42,159 nt of DNA from Erysipelotrichaceae bacterium (GTDB lineage: Bacteria > Bacillota_I > Bacilli_A > Erysipelotrichales > Erysipelotrichaceae). Numbering within the stretch: the stretch's first letter is position 1; each line of letters opens with the position of its first letter. The stretch covers positions 1-42,159 of the forward strand of contig JAUMYM010000012.1 of assembly GCA_030528645.1 (NCBI GenBank). The letters run 5' to 3'. Below, piece after piece: positions 25,188 through 34,047 of this stretch. The position numbers and the translations under genes are program-made. The notes beneath the pieces are model-generated. The model was not told where the DNA came from and made no database searches. It worked only from the letters and a program-made list of their open reading frames with translations.

Positions 25188-27568
25188 TGTTTCAAAATAA
25201 AGAGGAATTTAAAAGGGCGTTTCTGGAAGAAATAGAAAAGACGTATGGTCGTAGTGTAGAAGAAGTTAGTAGTATTGAGCGTTATTCTATTTTAGGAGAA
25301 ATGGTACGTGAGTATGCATCAATTAATTTAAAAAAGACAAAAGAAGAAAATAAACGTAATAAAAATAAACAAGTATATTATTTTTCACTAGAGTTTTTAA
25401 TGGGACGTTTATTGACAAATAACTTAATGAATTTAGGGTTATATGAAATTGCTCAAGAAGGTTTAAGTGAATTAGGGTTTGATATTAATGAATTAGAAGA
25501 AATTGAGTCGGATGCAGGACTTGGTAATGGTGGTTTAGGTCGTTTGGCAGCTTGTTTCTTGGATTCAAGTGCTTCTTTAAATTATCCAGTGAATGGAAAT
25601 AGTATTCGTTATCAATATGGTTTGTTTAAACAAAAGATTGTAAATGGTTATCAAGTAGAAGTGCCGGATCAATGGCTACGTTTAGGAAATGTATGGGAAA
25701 TTCGTAAACCAAGACAAGCGGTAGATGTCAAGTTTTGGGGTCGTGTTGAGATGAAGTTTTCGGAAAGTGGTGAAATGTATTTTGATCATGTGGATTGTCA
25801 ACATGTAAGTGCTGTACCATGTGATATACCGATTGTCGGACAAGATACTACTCAAACCAATACTCTTCGTTTATGGTCAGCAGAAGCTAGTGATCAAATA
25901 CCAAGTAATATTGATTTTCGTGATTATTTAGCAGGTGTAAATGAAATCTGTTTGAATGTTTATCCAGATGATTCTAATGAACATGGTAAGTATTTACGTT
26001 TAAAACAGCAGTATTTCTTTGTGGCTGCGGGCTTAAAGTCTATTATTAATAATCACTTGTTAGACCATCCTTCTTTGGATAATCTGGCGGATAAAGTTGC
26101 GATTCAATTAAATGATACGCATCCAGTTTTAGCGATTCCAGAGTTAATGCGTATCTTAATGGATGAGTATCATTATTCATGGGATAAAGCATGGAGCATT
26201 ATGAATAAAGTAATGTGTTATACGAATCATACAGTGATGCAAGAGGCATTGGAAAAGTGGCCTTGTGAGTATGTAAGTAAGTTATTACCTCGTGTTTATA
26301 TGGTTATTGAGGAGATTAATAATCGTTTTAAAGGGTTTGTTCGTCATAAGTATAACGATGCTGAGTTATTTAATCGTGTATCGATTATTCATGATGGTAA
26401 TGTACGTATGGCAAACTTAGCGATTGTTGGTTCAAGCAGTGTAAATGGGGTAGCTCAACTACATACGGATATTTTAATTCGTGATGTCTTTAAAGATTTC
26501 GCAAACATCTATCCTGAAAAATTTAATAATAAAACCAATGGTATTACACATCGTCGTTGGTTATTGTATTCAAATCCACAGCTTACTAAATTTATTGAAG
26601 AAACTTGTGGTGTAGATTTACGTAAGGATATTAATCAAATAGCGAAGTTAGAAGCGTATATTGATGATGAGGCAGTACAAAAACGTTTCTTAGAAATTAA
26701 GCATGAGCGTAAAGAAATTTTAGCGAATTTTTTAAAGGATCAATATAATATTGAGTTAGATACAAATACTATTTTTGATGTTCAGGCAAAGAGATTGCAT
26801 GCGTATAAGCGTCAATTGTTAAATATCTTGCATGTAATTTATCTATACTTACGTATGAAGGAAGATCCAAGTTTTAAGATGGTTCCGACGACCTTTATCT
26901 TTGGAGCAAAGGCAGCTCCGGCTTATCATTTTGCGAAAAAGGTAATTAAGTTGATTAATAGTGTTGCAAGTGTAATTGAAAAGGAAGAACGTATCAGTAA
27001 GTATATTAAAGTAGTCTTTATACCAAATTATCGTGTTACAGTTGCCCAATATTTAATGAATGCGGCAGATGTATCAGAACAAATTTCAACAGCTGGTAAA
27101 GAAGCTTCTGGTACTGGTAATATGAAGTTTATGATGAATGGAGCCTTAACACTTGGAACGTTAGATGGTGCTAATGTTGAAATTGATCGTTTGGTGACAA
27201 GTGAACATGATATTATTTTTGGATTAAAGGCACATGAAGTAGAAGAATTAAGATTCTCTTACAATTGTATTGATTACTATAATCGTGATCCGCGTATTAA
27301 AAAGGTGATGGATTCGTTAATCAATGGTACATTTAGTACGGATGTCAATGAGTTTAAGATGATTTTTGATGAATTGATTTATCGCAATGATGAATATTTC
27401 TTATTTGCAGATTTTGATAGCTATGTAAAAGCACAAGAAGAAGTACGTGCTCGTTACTTAGATCAAGCGAATTGGGCTAGAAGTTGTTTGTATAACATTG
27501 CTAAGTCAGCTTATTTTAGTTCAGATCGTACCATTAAAGAATACGCTACTGATATTTGGAAGTTATAA
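25187..27568 (+). CDS. glgP: Glycogen/alpha-glucan phosphorylase
   Basis: Releases glucose-1-phosphate from alpha-1,4-glucan ends using pyridoxal phosphate. 793 residues, the full family length. 'YFSLEFLMGR', 'DAGLGNGGLGRLAACFLDS', 'QLNDTHPVLAIPELMRIL' and the PLP-lysine region 'EASGTGNMKFMMNGALTLGT' are all present. It pairs with GlgB in a two-gene unit; catabolic use of stored glucan during fermentation is inferred. Confidence 0.96.
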   Translation: MFQNKEEFKRAFLEEIEKTYGRSVEEVSSIERYSILGEMVREYASINLKKTKEENKRNKNKQVYYFSLEFLMGRLLTNNLMNLGLYEIAQEGLSELGFDINELEEIESDAGLGNGGLGRLAACFLDSSASLNYPVNGNSIRYQYGLFKQKIVNGYQVEVPDQWLRLGNVWEIRKPRQAVDVKFWGRVEMKFSESGEMYFDHVDCQHVSAVPCDIPIVGQDTTQTNTLRLWSAEASDQIPSNIDFRDYLAGVNEICLNVYPDDSNEHGKYLRLKQQYFFVAAGLKSIINNHLLDHPSLDNLADKVAIQLNDTHPVLAIPELMRILMDEYHYSWDKAWSIMNKVMCYTNHTVMQEALEKWPCEYVSKLLPRVYMVIEEINNRFKGFVRHKYNDAELFNRVSIIHDGNVRMANLAIVGSSSVNGVAQLHTDILIRDVFKDFANIYPEKFNNKTNGITHRRWLLYSNPQLTKFIEETCGVDLRKDINQIAKLEAYIDDEAVQKRFLEIKHERKEILANFLKDQYNIELDTNTIFDVQAKRLHAYKRQLLNILHVIYLYLRMKEDPSFKMVPTTFIFGAKAAPAYHFAKKVIKLINSVASVIEKEERISKYIKVVFIPNYRVTVAQYLMNAADVSEQISTAGKEASGTGNMKFMMNGALTLGTLDGANVEIDRLVTSEHDIIFGLKAHEVEELRFSYNCIDYYNRDPRIKKVMDSLINGTFSTDVNEFKMIFDELIYRNDEYFLFADFDSYVKAQEEVRARYLDQANWARSCLYNIAKSAYFSSDRTIKEYATDIWKL

Positions 27569-27594
27569 AAAATATTCCCTAGGGAATATTTTTT
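27569..27594. terminator. Bidirectional terminator between convergent genes
   Basis: A perfect palindrome centred at 27580/27581 (core CCCTAGGG, with A run and T run flanks) lies between glgP (+) and the hemolysin III-like gene (-). It can act in both directions. Confidence 0.85.
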
Positions 27595-27595
27595 C

Positions 27596-28237
27596 TTATA
27601 AATAAAGCAATACCGGTATGTACATAAAGATAGAACCTAATAGTACAAATACATGCCATATTACGTGATATAAATTATTGTGTTTTTGAGCGTAGAAGAT
27701 GGTACCGATGGAATAACTGGCTCCTCCTAGAAGAATGAAGAGTAGTCCTTTCCATCCGATGGTATCGTAAAGGGGTTTAATGGTAAAAATTGCTATCCAA
27801 CCGATGGCTAGATATAAAAAGACAGATATTTTAGCCATTTTATTTAAGAAGAGAATTTCTAAGATTGTACCCACAATGGAAAAAATCCACACAAAGATAC
27901 ATACGGCAATACCCAATGTTCCTTTAATGCCTAATAAGCAAAATGGAGTATAGGTACCTGCAATTAAGGCATAGATGGATGAGTGGTCAATTCGTTGCAT
28001 GAGTTTCCCTAGTTTGGTAAATTTTAAACTATGGTATAAGGTGGATGCTAGAAATAAAAGAATCATGGAGCTTCCATAAATACTAAAGCTGATAATGGCG
28101 ATATGATTATTTATATTTAAAGCTTTTAAGATTAAAACAATGAGTCCGGCAATGCTTAAGCCAACGCCTAAACCATGTGTAATTGCATTTAACACTTCAC
28201 CAATAAGGATGGATTTTTTTGACTGTATTTTTTTCAT
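27596..28237 (-). CDS. Hemolysin III / AdipoR-family membrane protein
   Basis: A 213-residue integral membrane protein of the YqfA/hemolysin III (PAQR-like) family with about seven hydrophobic segments. Conserved polar residues: 'NAITHGLG' in the first segment, 'ASTLYHSL' (Ser and His), 'RIDHSSIYALIAGTYTPF' (Asp, His) and 'YHVIWHVFVLLGS' (two His), forming the putative metal site. The frame is open to 28366, but a GAGGAAG site lies just upstream of the ATG at 28235-28237 and the longer start has none, so I use the shorter form. Physiological role is not established; 'hemolysin' is a family name. Confidence 0.85.
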   Translation of the reverse strand: MKKIQSKKSILIGEVLNAITHGLGVGLSIAGLIVLILKALNINNHIAIISFSIYGSSMILLFLASTLYHSLKFTKLGKLMQRIDHSSIYALIAGTYTPFCLLGIKGTLGIAVCIFVWIFSIVGTILEILFLNKMAKISVFLYLAIGWIAIFTIKPLYDTIGWKGLLFILLGGASYSIGTIFYAQKHNNLYHVIWHVFVLLGSIFMYIPVLLYL

Positions 28238-28238
28238 A
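28222..28238. repeat. 17-bp direct repeat, copy 1
   Basis: ACTGTATTTTTTTCATA occurs here over the start codon of the minus-strand membrane gene, and again at 28351-28367 within the livJ promoter spacer. The copies are 129 bases apart, so both encode the same first five residues in the same frame. Confidence 0.7.
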
Positions 28239-28261
28239 TATTTACTTCCTCTGTTGTATAT

Positions 28262-28290
28262 AGTGTAAACTGAAAGATTTATTTTGTCTA
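28262..28290 (-). promoter_or_regulatory. Candidate promoter of the hemolysin III-like gene
   Basis: On the minus strand TAGACA (28285-28290), a 17-base spacer and TACACT (28262-28267) lie 25 bases before the chosen start. Both hexamers are imperfect. Confidence 0.35.
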
Positions 28291-28345
28291 ACAATGTCAT
28301 TTTGAAAGAAATAGAAAATATTTTCTGTAAATTTTCAAAATAATG

Positions 28346-28374
28346 TTGAAACTGTATTTTTTTCATACTATAAT
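28346..28374 (+). promoter_or_regulatory. Promoter of the liv operon
   Basis: TTGAAA (28346-28351), a 17-base spacer and TATAAT (28369-28374), 26 bases before the livJ start. Confidence 0.75.
28351..28367. repeat. 17-bp direct repeat, copy 2
   Basis: The second exact copy of the repeat described at 28222-28238. It fills most of the livJ promoter spacer. Confidence 0.7.
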
Positions 28375-28399
28375 GTAAATATTAATTGGGGGAAAAGTT

Positions 28400-29527
28400 A
28401 TGAAAAAACTATTTAAACTGGTATCGCTATTATTGATGTTAGGGCTGTTGGCTTCTTGTTCGACGAAAGAAGCAACAAAAAATGAAAACAAAAATGATAA
28501 AGATGCGATTAAAATAGGTTTTGTTGGACCGTTAGAAGGAGAGCTTTCCGTTTATGGAAATGCGGTGTTCAATGGTGGTTCACTTTATCTGGAAGAATAC
28601 AATGCGAAGCATGGTACAAATTATGTATTAGTTGCCTATGATTCAAAGGGAAATAATACAGAGGCAGTTAATGCCTATAACAAATTAGTAGATGAAGATA
28701 AGGTTGTTGCTTTATTTGGAGGTGTAGTGTCTGGAGAATCGATTGCGATTGGTTCTGCATCACAGTCGTTTAAAACACCGATTATTTCACCAAGTGCAAC
28801 AGCGTTAGATTTCACTTTAACCGGAGATAATGTATTTAGAGGATGTTTTACAGATCCATTTCAAGCAAAAGTGTTAGGTCAATTTGCTTATAATGATTTA
28901 CAAGCAAAGAATCTAGCGATTATTTATGATACTGGTTCCGATTATTCAAAAGGTTTAACAGAAAATTTTGTAAAAGAATATACGGCTTTAGGTGGTAAGG
29001 TTCTTGCCAATGAAGGATATAACAGTGGAGATGTTGATTTCTCTGCACAATTAACGAAGATTGCAGCTACAAATCCAGATGTATTGTTTGTACCAAATTA
29101 TTATAAAGATGTAGCTTTAATTGTATCACAAGCAAGATCGTTAGGTATTAATGCGCAAATCCTTGGTGGAGATGGTTGGGATGGTGTCTTAGCTGTTGTT
29201 GAGGATGCGAAACTATTAGATGGTGCCATCTTTGTAAATCATTATGCACCAGATGATGAAGATGTAATTGCTTGGTTTGAGGCTTATAAAGCGAAATATG
29301 GTGTAGATGCGAATTCATTTGCGATTTTAGCGTATGATACAATGGGTGTTCTATTAGCTTCATTGGAGAATAGTGATTTAAGTTCAGAGTCGATTATTTC
29401 TTCATTGAAAAACATCTCTTATGATGGTATCTTGGGTAATTTAAAGTTTGATGAAAATGGTGATCCAATTAAAGATTTAGGATACATTGTCATTAAAGAT
29501 GGTAAATATCAAACATACTCAAAATAA
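28400..29527 (+). CDS. livJ: Branched-chain amino-acid ABC transporter, substrate-binding lipoprotein
   Basis: A 375-residue periplasmic-binding-protein type I lipoprotein that captures leucine, isoleucine, valine or a related amino acid outside the membrane. The signal peptide ends in the lipobox LASC (Cys20). The mature part begins with a charged linker, then 'IKIGFVGPLEGELSVYGNAV', and contains 'FGGVVSGESIAIGSASQ' and 'TPIISPSATA' typical of the LivJ family. A GGGGGA ribosome site precedes the ATG. A hairpin terminator after the gene probably makes it the most abundant product of the operon. Confidence 0.9.
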   Translation: MKKLFKLVSLLLMLGLLASCSTKEATKNENKNDKDAIKIGFVGPLEGELSVYGNAVFNGGSLYLEEYNAKHGTNYVLVAYDSKGNNTEAVNAYNKLVDEDKVVALFGGVVSGESIAIGSASQSFKTPIISPSATALDFTLTGDNVFRGCFTDPFQAKVLGQFAYNDLQAKNLAIIYDTGSDYSKGLTENFVKEYTALGGKVLANEGYNSGDVDFSAQLTKIAATNPDVLFVPNYYKDVALIVSQARSLGINAQILGGDGWDGVLAVVEDAKLLDGAIFVNHYAPDDEDVIAWFEAYKAKYGVDANSFAILAYDTMGVLLASLENSDLSSESIISSLKNISYDGILGNLKFDENGDPIKDLGYIVIKDGKYQTYSK

Positions 29528-29531
29528 TTTT

Positions 29532-29564
29532 AATAGAGAATGCTTGAAGTATTCTCTATTTTTA
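29532..29564 (+). terminator. Intra-operon terminator/attenuator after livJ
   Basis: AATAGAGAAT (29532-29541) pairs with ATTCTCTATT (29551-29560), extendable inward to a three-base loop, followed by Ts. It probably reduces transcription into livH while stabilising the livJ mRNA. Confidence 0.75.
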
Positions 29565-29582
29565 TATTAAAAGGGGGACCTT

Positions 29583-30470
29583 ATGCAAGGATTTTCACAG
29601 TTTTTTTTACAGATTATAAATGGATTAAATATTGGTAGTATTTATGCTTTGATTGCATTAGGGTACACCATGGTTTACGGGATTGCAAAATTAATCAATT
29701 TTGCTCACGGAGATATTATCATGGTTGGTGCTTATGCGATGTATTATTGTTATAGTGTTTTAAAATTGCCGGTGTGGCTTTCGATTTTACTTTCAATTAT
29801 TGTTTGTGCGTTGCTTGGTATTGTAATTGAGAAGATTGCATATAAACCGCTTAGAAATGCATCTCGTATATCTATTTTAATCACAGCGATTGGTATTAGT
29901 TATTTATTACAGTCGTCATTTCATCTTACATTTACATCAAATCCTAAAATATTTCCAAGTATTATAACACTGCCGTCTTTTGTTTTGGGGAATGTAACCA
30001 TTAGTGCTAATTACTATTTGACGTTCTTTATTTCTGTTACTTTTATGATTGCTTTAGATTTGTTTGTACGTAAAAGTAAAACCGGAAAAGCGATGCAAGC
30101 TGTCAGTGAAGATATGCAGGCTGCAATGTTGATGGGGATTAATGTTGATAAGACTATTTCATTGACGTTTGCGATTGGTTCTATTTTAGCTGCTGTTGCA
30201 GGTATCTTGTATTGTAGTTTATATCCGGTAGTTACTCCTTATGTGGGAGCACTTCCGGGAATAAAGGCATTTATTGCTGCTGTTTTAGGTGGGATTGGTT
30301 CAATTCCCGGAGCGGTTTTAGGTGGCTTTGTGCTTGGTTTGGTTGAGGCATTATCAAAGGCTTATATTTCATCACAAATGTCGGATACGATTGTATTTTT
30401 CATTTTAATTATTATGTTAGTCTTTAAACCAAGTGGGATTCTTGGTAAGGATTCAAAAGAGAAAGTGTAG
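29583..30470 (+). CDS. livH: Branched-chain amino-acid ABC permease LivH
   Basis: A 295-residue membrane permease subunit. The LivH signature 'GYTMVYGIAKLINFAHGDI' is near the N terminus, and 'GGIGSIPGAVLGGFVLGLVE' near the C terminus is the coupling/last-helix region. A GGGGG-type ribosome site sits within the gap after the livJ terminator. It would heterodimerise with LivM. Confidence 0.94.
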   Translation: MQGFSQFFLQIINGLNIGSIYALIALGYTMVYGIAKLINFAHGDIIMVGAYAMYYCYSVLKLPVWLSILLSIIVCALLGIVIEKIAYKPLRNASRISILITAIGISYLLQSSFHLTFTSNPKIFPSIITLPSFVLGNVTISANYYLTFFISVTFMIALDLFVRKSKTGKAMQAVSEDMQAAMLMGINVDKTISLTFAIGSILAAVAGILYCSLYPVVTPYVGALPGIKAFIAAVLGGIGSIPGAVLGGFVLGLVEALSKAYISSQMSDTIVFFILIIMLVFKPSGILGKDSKEKV

Positions 30471-30478
30471 GATAAGGT

Positions 30479-31438
30479 ATGCGTTTTGGTATCAATGATA
30501 AAAAGTTATCTTTAAAAGTTAAAATCGCTATTGCACTAGCTCTTATTGTATTGGTGTATGCTGTTATACAACTAATGGTTCATTTCGGACTAATTAATCG
30601 TTATTGGCAAGGGATTTTATTGTCGGTGTGTATTAATATAATTTTAGTGGTCAGTTTAAATATTACAACCGGTTTTTTGGGGCAGCTTACATTAGGGCAT
30701 GCAGGATTTATGGCGATTGGTGCTTATGGTGCAGCTTATATTACAAAAACATTTACTATGTTGCCTCCAATTGTCTTATTTCCGTTGGGTTTGCTGTTTG
30801 GTGGACTTATGGCATTGGTGGCAGGTATTGTGGTTGGGATTCCTACATTGCGTTTAAAAGGAGATTATTTGGCTATAATTACTTTGGCTTTTGGGGAAGT
30901 TATCCGTAATATCTTATTAAATTTACCATTTTTTGGTGGTGCTAGTGGATATATTGGTATTGGTCGTTATACAACCTTTACTTTTGCATATTTCCTTGCG
31001 GTGCTTACAACCATTTTTTGTTATTCATTGATTAAAAGTCGTAGTGGTCGTGCAATATTGGCTATTCGTGAAAATGAAATTGCAGCCCTTTCAAGCGGTG
31101 TTAATATTAATCGTTATAAAATTATTGCATTTATCTTTGCGGCGTTTTTTGCAGGAATTGCCGGTGGTCTATATGCACATTATATGGGCATCCTAGAGCC
31201 TAAGGTATTTAAGTTTGATAAGTCGATTGAACTATTGGTTATGGTTGTTTTAGGTGGTATGGGTAGTTTAAAGGGTTCTATTATTGCCGCAATTGTGTTA
31301 ACGATTCTTCCGGAAGTGTTACGTGGTCTTGCAAGTTATCGTACACTTATTTATGCGCTTGCGTTGATTGTGATGATGCTTACAAAGAATAGTATGTTTT
31401 TGAAACGTTTTAAAAAGAGTAAGGAGGATCCATCATGA
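30479..31438 (+). CDS. livM: Branched-chain amino-acid ABC permease LivM
   Basis: A 319-residue second permease subunit. 'TTGFLGQLTLGHAGFMAIGA' and 'GIPTLRLKGDYLAIITLAFG' are characteristic of LivM, and 'VVLGGMGSLKGSIIAA' is the conserved C-terminal motif. It follows livH after eight bases and overlaps livG by four (ATGA). Confidence 0.94.
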   Translation: MRFGINDKKLSLKVKIAIALALIVLVYAVIQLMVHFGLINRYWQGILLSVCINIILVVSLNITTGFLGQLTLGHAGFMAIGAYGAAYITKTFTMLPPIVLFPLGLLFGGLMALVAGIVVGIPTLRLKGDYLAIITLAFGEVIRNILLNLPFFGGASGYIGIGRYTTFTFAYFLAVLTTIFCYSLIKSRSGRAILAIRENEIAALSSGVNINRYKIIAFIFAAFFAGIAGGLYAHYMGILEPKVFKFDKSIELLVMVVLGGMGSLKGSIIAAIVLTILPEVLRGLASYRTLIYALALIVMMLTKNSMFLKRFKKSKEDPS

Positions 31439-32193
31439 GTGTGTTAAAGGTGGAAGGTTTGGGGATTAATTTTGGTGGTTTAAGAGCGGTTGATCGTTTT
31501 CATATTGAAATTAAAGAAAAAGAATTAGTTGGTTTAATTGGTCCCAATGGTGCTGGAAAGACAACAGTGTTTAACTTATTAACCGGTGTATATGCACCTA
31601 GTGATGGTAGTATTTTGTTAAATGGGGAAAGTATTGTTGGTCTTTCTGTAGATGCCATTGCGGAAAAAGGGATTGCTCGAACGTTTCAAAATATTCGTTT
31701 ATTTAATGAGTTAAGTGTATTGGATAATGTTAAAATTGGGATGCATACAAATATCAAGTATTCCTTCTTTGATGGTTTATTTAAAACTAAAATGTATTTT
31801 AAACAAGAGGCTTTGATGAAGCAGGAAGCTTTGCGTTTATTAAAGTTATTTCATTTAGATCAATATCAAGATTATAAAGCTGGTAGTTTACCTTACGGAA
31901 AACAAAGAGAGCTAGAGATTGTGCGTGCTCTTGCCAGCAATCCAAAGTTATTGTTGTTGGATGAACCGGCAGCTGGGATGAACCCAAATGAAACCTTAGA
32001 GTTAATGAAGACGATTGATAAGATTCAAAAGGAATTTAATATTGCGATTTTATTGATTGAGCATGATATGAAGTTAGTTATGGGTATATGTAAGAAGATT
32101 ACGGTTTTAAATTACGGAACGGTATTGGCAAGTGGTAGTAAAGAAGAGATTTTAAATAATAAGCAGGTCATCCGTGCGTATTTAGGAGAATAG
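31435..32193 (+). CDS. livG: Branched-chain amino-acid ABC ATPase LivG
   Basis: A 252-residue ABC ATPase: Walker A 'GPNGAGKTT', Q-loop 'ARTFQNIRLF', the LivG-type degenerate signature 'LPYGKQRELEIVRAL', Walker B 'LLLLDEPAAGMN' and H-loop 'LIEHDM'. The Pro-Tyr-Gly-Lys-Gln signature in place of SGGQ is normal for LivG. Confidence 0.94.
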   Translation: MSVLKVEGLGINFGGLRAVDRFHIEIKEKELVGLIGPNGAGKTTVFNLLTGVYAPSDGSILLNGESIVGLSVDAIAEKGIARTFQNIRLFNELSVLDNVKIGMHTNIKYSFFDGLFKTKMYFKQEALMKQEALRLLKLFHLDQYQDYKAGSLPYGKQRELEIVRALASNPKLLLLDEPAAGMNPNETLELMKTIDKIQKEFNIAILLIEHDMKLVMGICKKITVLNYGTVLASGSKEEILNNKQVIRAYLGE

Positions 32194-32195
32194 TC

Positions 32196-32900
32196 ATGTT
32201 AGAAATAAAAGATTTATATGTTAGTTATGGTATGATTGAAGCAATTAAAGGGATTAGTTTCAAGATTCAAGAGGGAGAGATTGTTTCGTTAATTGGTGCC
32301 AATGGTGCAGGTAAAACAACCATCATGCATACCATTAGTGGACTTTTAAAGCCTAAGCAAGGACAGATTCATTTAAAAGATATGGATTTATTAAAAGTTT
32401 CGGCTGATAAGATTGTGAAACATGGTCTATCGCAAGTCCCGGAGCGTCGTAGAGTATTTGCGAAAATGAGTGTTGAAGATAATTTATTGTTGGGTGCGTA
32501 TACTCGTAAAGATACAGTGAAAGTGAAAGAGGATTTAAATTGGGTGTATGGCTATTTTCCTCGTTTAAAGGATCGTAGTAAGCAGCTTGCGGGAACTTTA
32601 AGTGGTGGTGAACAACAGATGTTGGCGATGGCTCGGGCTTTGATGTCTCGTCCAAAGCTTTTGTTGTTGGATGAGCCAAGTATGGGATTAGCTCCACTTT
32701 TAATTAAAGAGATTTTTCATATCATAGAGGAAATCAATCGTAGTGGAACAACGATTTTGTTAGTGGAACAAAATGCCAAGATGGCGTTGAAGATTTCAAA
32801 TCGTGCCTATGTCTTAGAAAATGGGCGTATTGTATGTAGTGGTAGTGGGCATGAATTGATGAATAGTGATGAAATAAAGAAAGCGTATTTAGGAGGTTAA
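32196..32900 (+). CDS. livF: Branched-chain amino-acid ABC ATPase LivF
   Basis: A 234-residue ABC ATPase with Walker A 'GANGAGKTT', 'PERRRVFAKMSVEDNL', signature 'LSGGEQQMLAMARAL', Walker B 'LLLLDEPSMGLAP' and switch 'LVEQN' (Gln in place of the H-loop His, as usual in LivF). It forms the ATPase pair with LivG. Confidence 0.94.
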   Translation: MLEIKDLYVSYGMIEAIKGISFKIQEGEIVSLIGANGAGKTTIMHTISGLLKPKQGQIHLKDMDLLKVSADKIVKHGLSQVPERRRVFAKMSVEDNLLLGAYTRKDTVKVKEDLNWVYGYFPRLKDRSKQLAGTLSGGEQQMLAMARALMSRPKLLLLDEPSMGLAPLLIKEIFHIIEEINRSGTTILLVEQNAKMALKISNRAYVLENGRIVCSGSGHELMNSDEIKKAYLGG

Positions 32901-32902
32901 TT

Positions 32903-33553
32903 ATGTTTATTAAGAATAAAATGACGTATCATCCTTACTGTATTGATTCTAAAACTCCAATTTCAAAAGCCTTAGATATAATGAGTACTCATAATTTTCA
33001 TCGTTTGCCGGTTGTAGAAGATGGTAAACTGATTGGTTTAATTACAGAGGGGATTGTACGTGCACATACGCCAAGTCAGGCTACGAGTTTATCCATCTAT
33101 GAATTAAATTACTTATTATCAAAAACATGTGTTGAAGAAATCATGATTAAAGAGGTTATTACGATTCAAGCGGATAGTATCATTGAAGAAGCAGCTGTTT
33201 TAATGCGTAAGCATAACATTGGTTGTTTGGTTGTGGTAGATGAACAATATAAAGTAACTGGTATTATTACTAAAAATGACATCTTAGATGCCTTTGTTGA
33301 TTTGCTAGGGTATTATCGTGTGGGATCTCGTTTTGTGGTGCGTGATATTGAAGATAAACCTGGTACTTTTAATGTGATTACTGAACTGTTAACTAAGTTA
33401 AATGCGAATATTTATAATTTAGGTGTATATCACATTGATAATCGTGTAGATGTTGTAATTATTGCAGGTGGGGCAAGTCATGAGCTCATGCTTAAAGGCT
33501 TACAAGATTTAGGTTATGATGTAATTGCGATGTTAAATGAAAATGGCATTTAA
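32903..33553 (+). CDS. CBS-CBS-ACT protein, AcuB-like, linked to the liv transporter
   Basis: A 216-residue cytoplasmic protein with two CBS domains (about 7-55 and 76-132; 'NFHRLPVVEDGKLIGLITEG' and 'HNIGCLVVVDEQYKVTGIIT') and a C-terminal ACT-like domain (143-216, 'RDIEDKPGTFNVITELL'). CBS pairs bind adenine nucleotides and ACT domains bind amino acids. A sensor of energy and branched-chain amino-acid status that gates the transporter is a reasonable inference but not shown. It lies two bases after livF and ends the operon. Confidence 0.8.
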   Translation: MFIKNKMTYHPYCIDSKTPISKALDIMSTHNFHRLPVVEDGKLIGLITEGIVRAHTPSQATSLSIYELNYLLSKTCVEEIMIKEVITIQADSIIEEAAVLMRKHNIGCLVVVDEQYKVTGIITKNDILDAFVDLLGYYRVGSRFVVRDIEDKPGTFNVITELLTKLNANIYNLGVYHIDNRVDVVIIAGGASHELMLKGLQDLGYDVIAMLNENGI

Positions 33554-33565
33554 GTATGCCTTTTT
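33545..33565 (+). terminator. Short terminator after the liv operon
   Basis: GGCAT (33545-33549) pairs with ATGCC (33556-33560) around a six-base loop, followed by five Ts. The stem is only five bp, so leakage is likely. Confidence 0.5.
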
Positions 33566-33600
33566 ATTTCTTTTGTATTACAATTTAAGTGAGGTGTTAT

Positions 33601-34047
33601 ATGGATTGGATTATGTTAATGGTAGTAGGTGGTTTTTGGATTTATAGTTTTTTCATGTATGCCAATGCCAGAAGAATACAATTGGAGTGTCGATTTGGTA
33701 ATCCGAATATAATAGTTATCTTTTTTATTTTGTTAGCGGTATTATCTTTGATCAATCATTTATCACTATTGCGTTTTATTAGTTTTACTCTTGTTATTTT
33801 ATTTGGTGTATTTTATAGTAAAGTTCCTTCGGGTTTTTATAAACAAGGTATCATTATTCAAGGTAGAATATATCCTTTTACCAAAGTGAATCATTTTTCA
33901 TATGAAACCAATGATCGTGATGATTTCGTATATATTAATATTGGAGTAGGACGAAGGATGTATGTCTTGCATATTGAAGAGGCCTATCGTAAAGAGGTAG
34001 ATGTATATCGTATGTTGTATTTAAAGGGAGGTTTGTATGCTAAATAA
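33601..34047 (+). CDS. Small membrane protein of unknown function
   Basis: A 148-residue protein. The frame is open from a GTG at 33589, but that GTG lies beside the GAGGTG ribosome site (33591-33596) serving the ATG at 33601. The N-terminal half has three hydrophobic segments (about 4-22, 41-57, 59-75). The C-terminal half is soluble, with 'GFYKQGIIIQGRIYPFTKV' reminiscent of small bacterial membrane proteins that carry a PH-like 'G..G....Y....I' strand. It overlaps the AlaX-like gene by 11 bases. No function is assigned. Confidence 0.65.
   Translation: MDWIMLMVVGGFWIYSFFMYANARRIQLECRFGNPNIIVIFFILLAVLSLINHLSLLRFISFTLVILFGVFYSKVPSGFYKQGIIIQGRIYPFTKVNHFSYETNDRDDFVYINIGVGRRMYVLHIEEAYRKEVDVYRMLYLKGGLYAK

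Noticed and set aside
28238-28366. In-frame 5' extension of the hemolysin III-like gene to an ATG at 28366
   Set aside because: The sequence upstream of that ATG has no ribosome site and contains the livJ -10 element. The shorter start has GAGGAAG and gives the usual family length.
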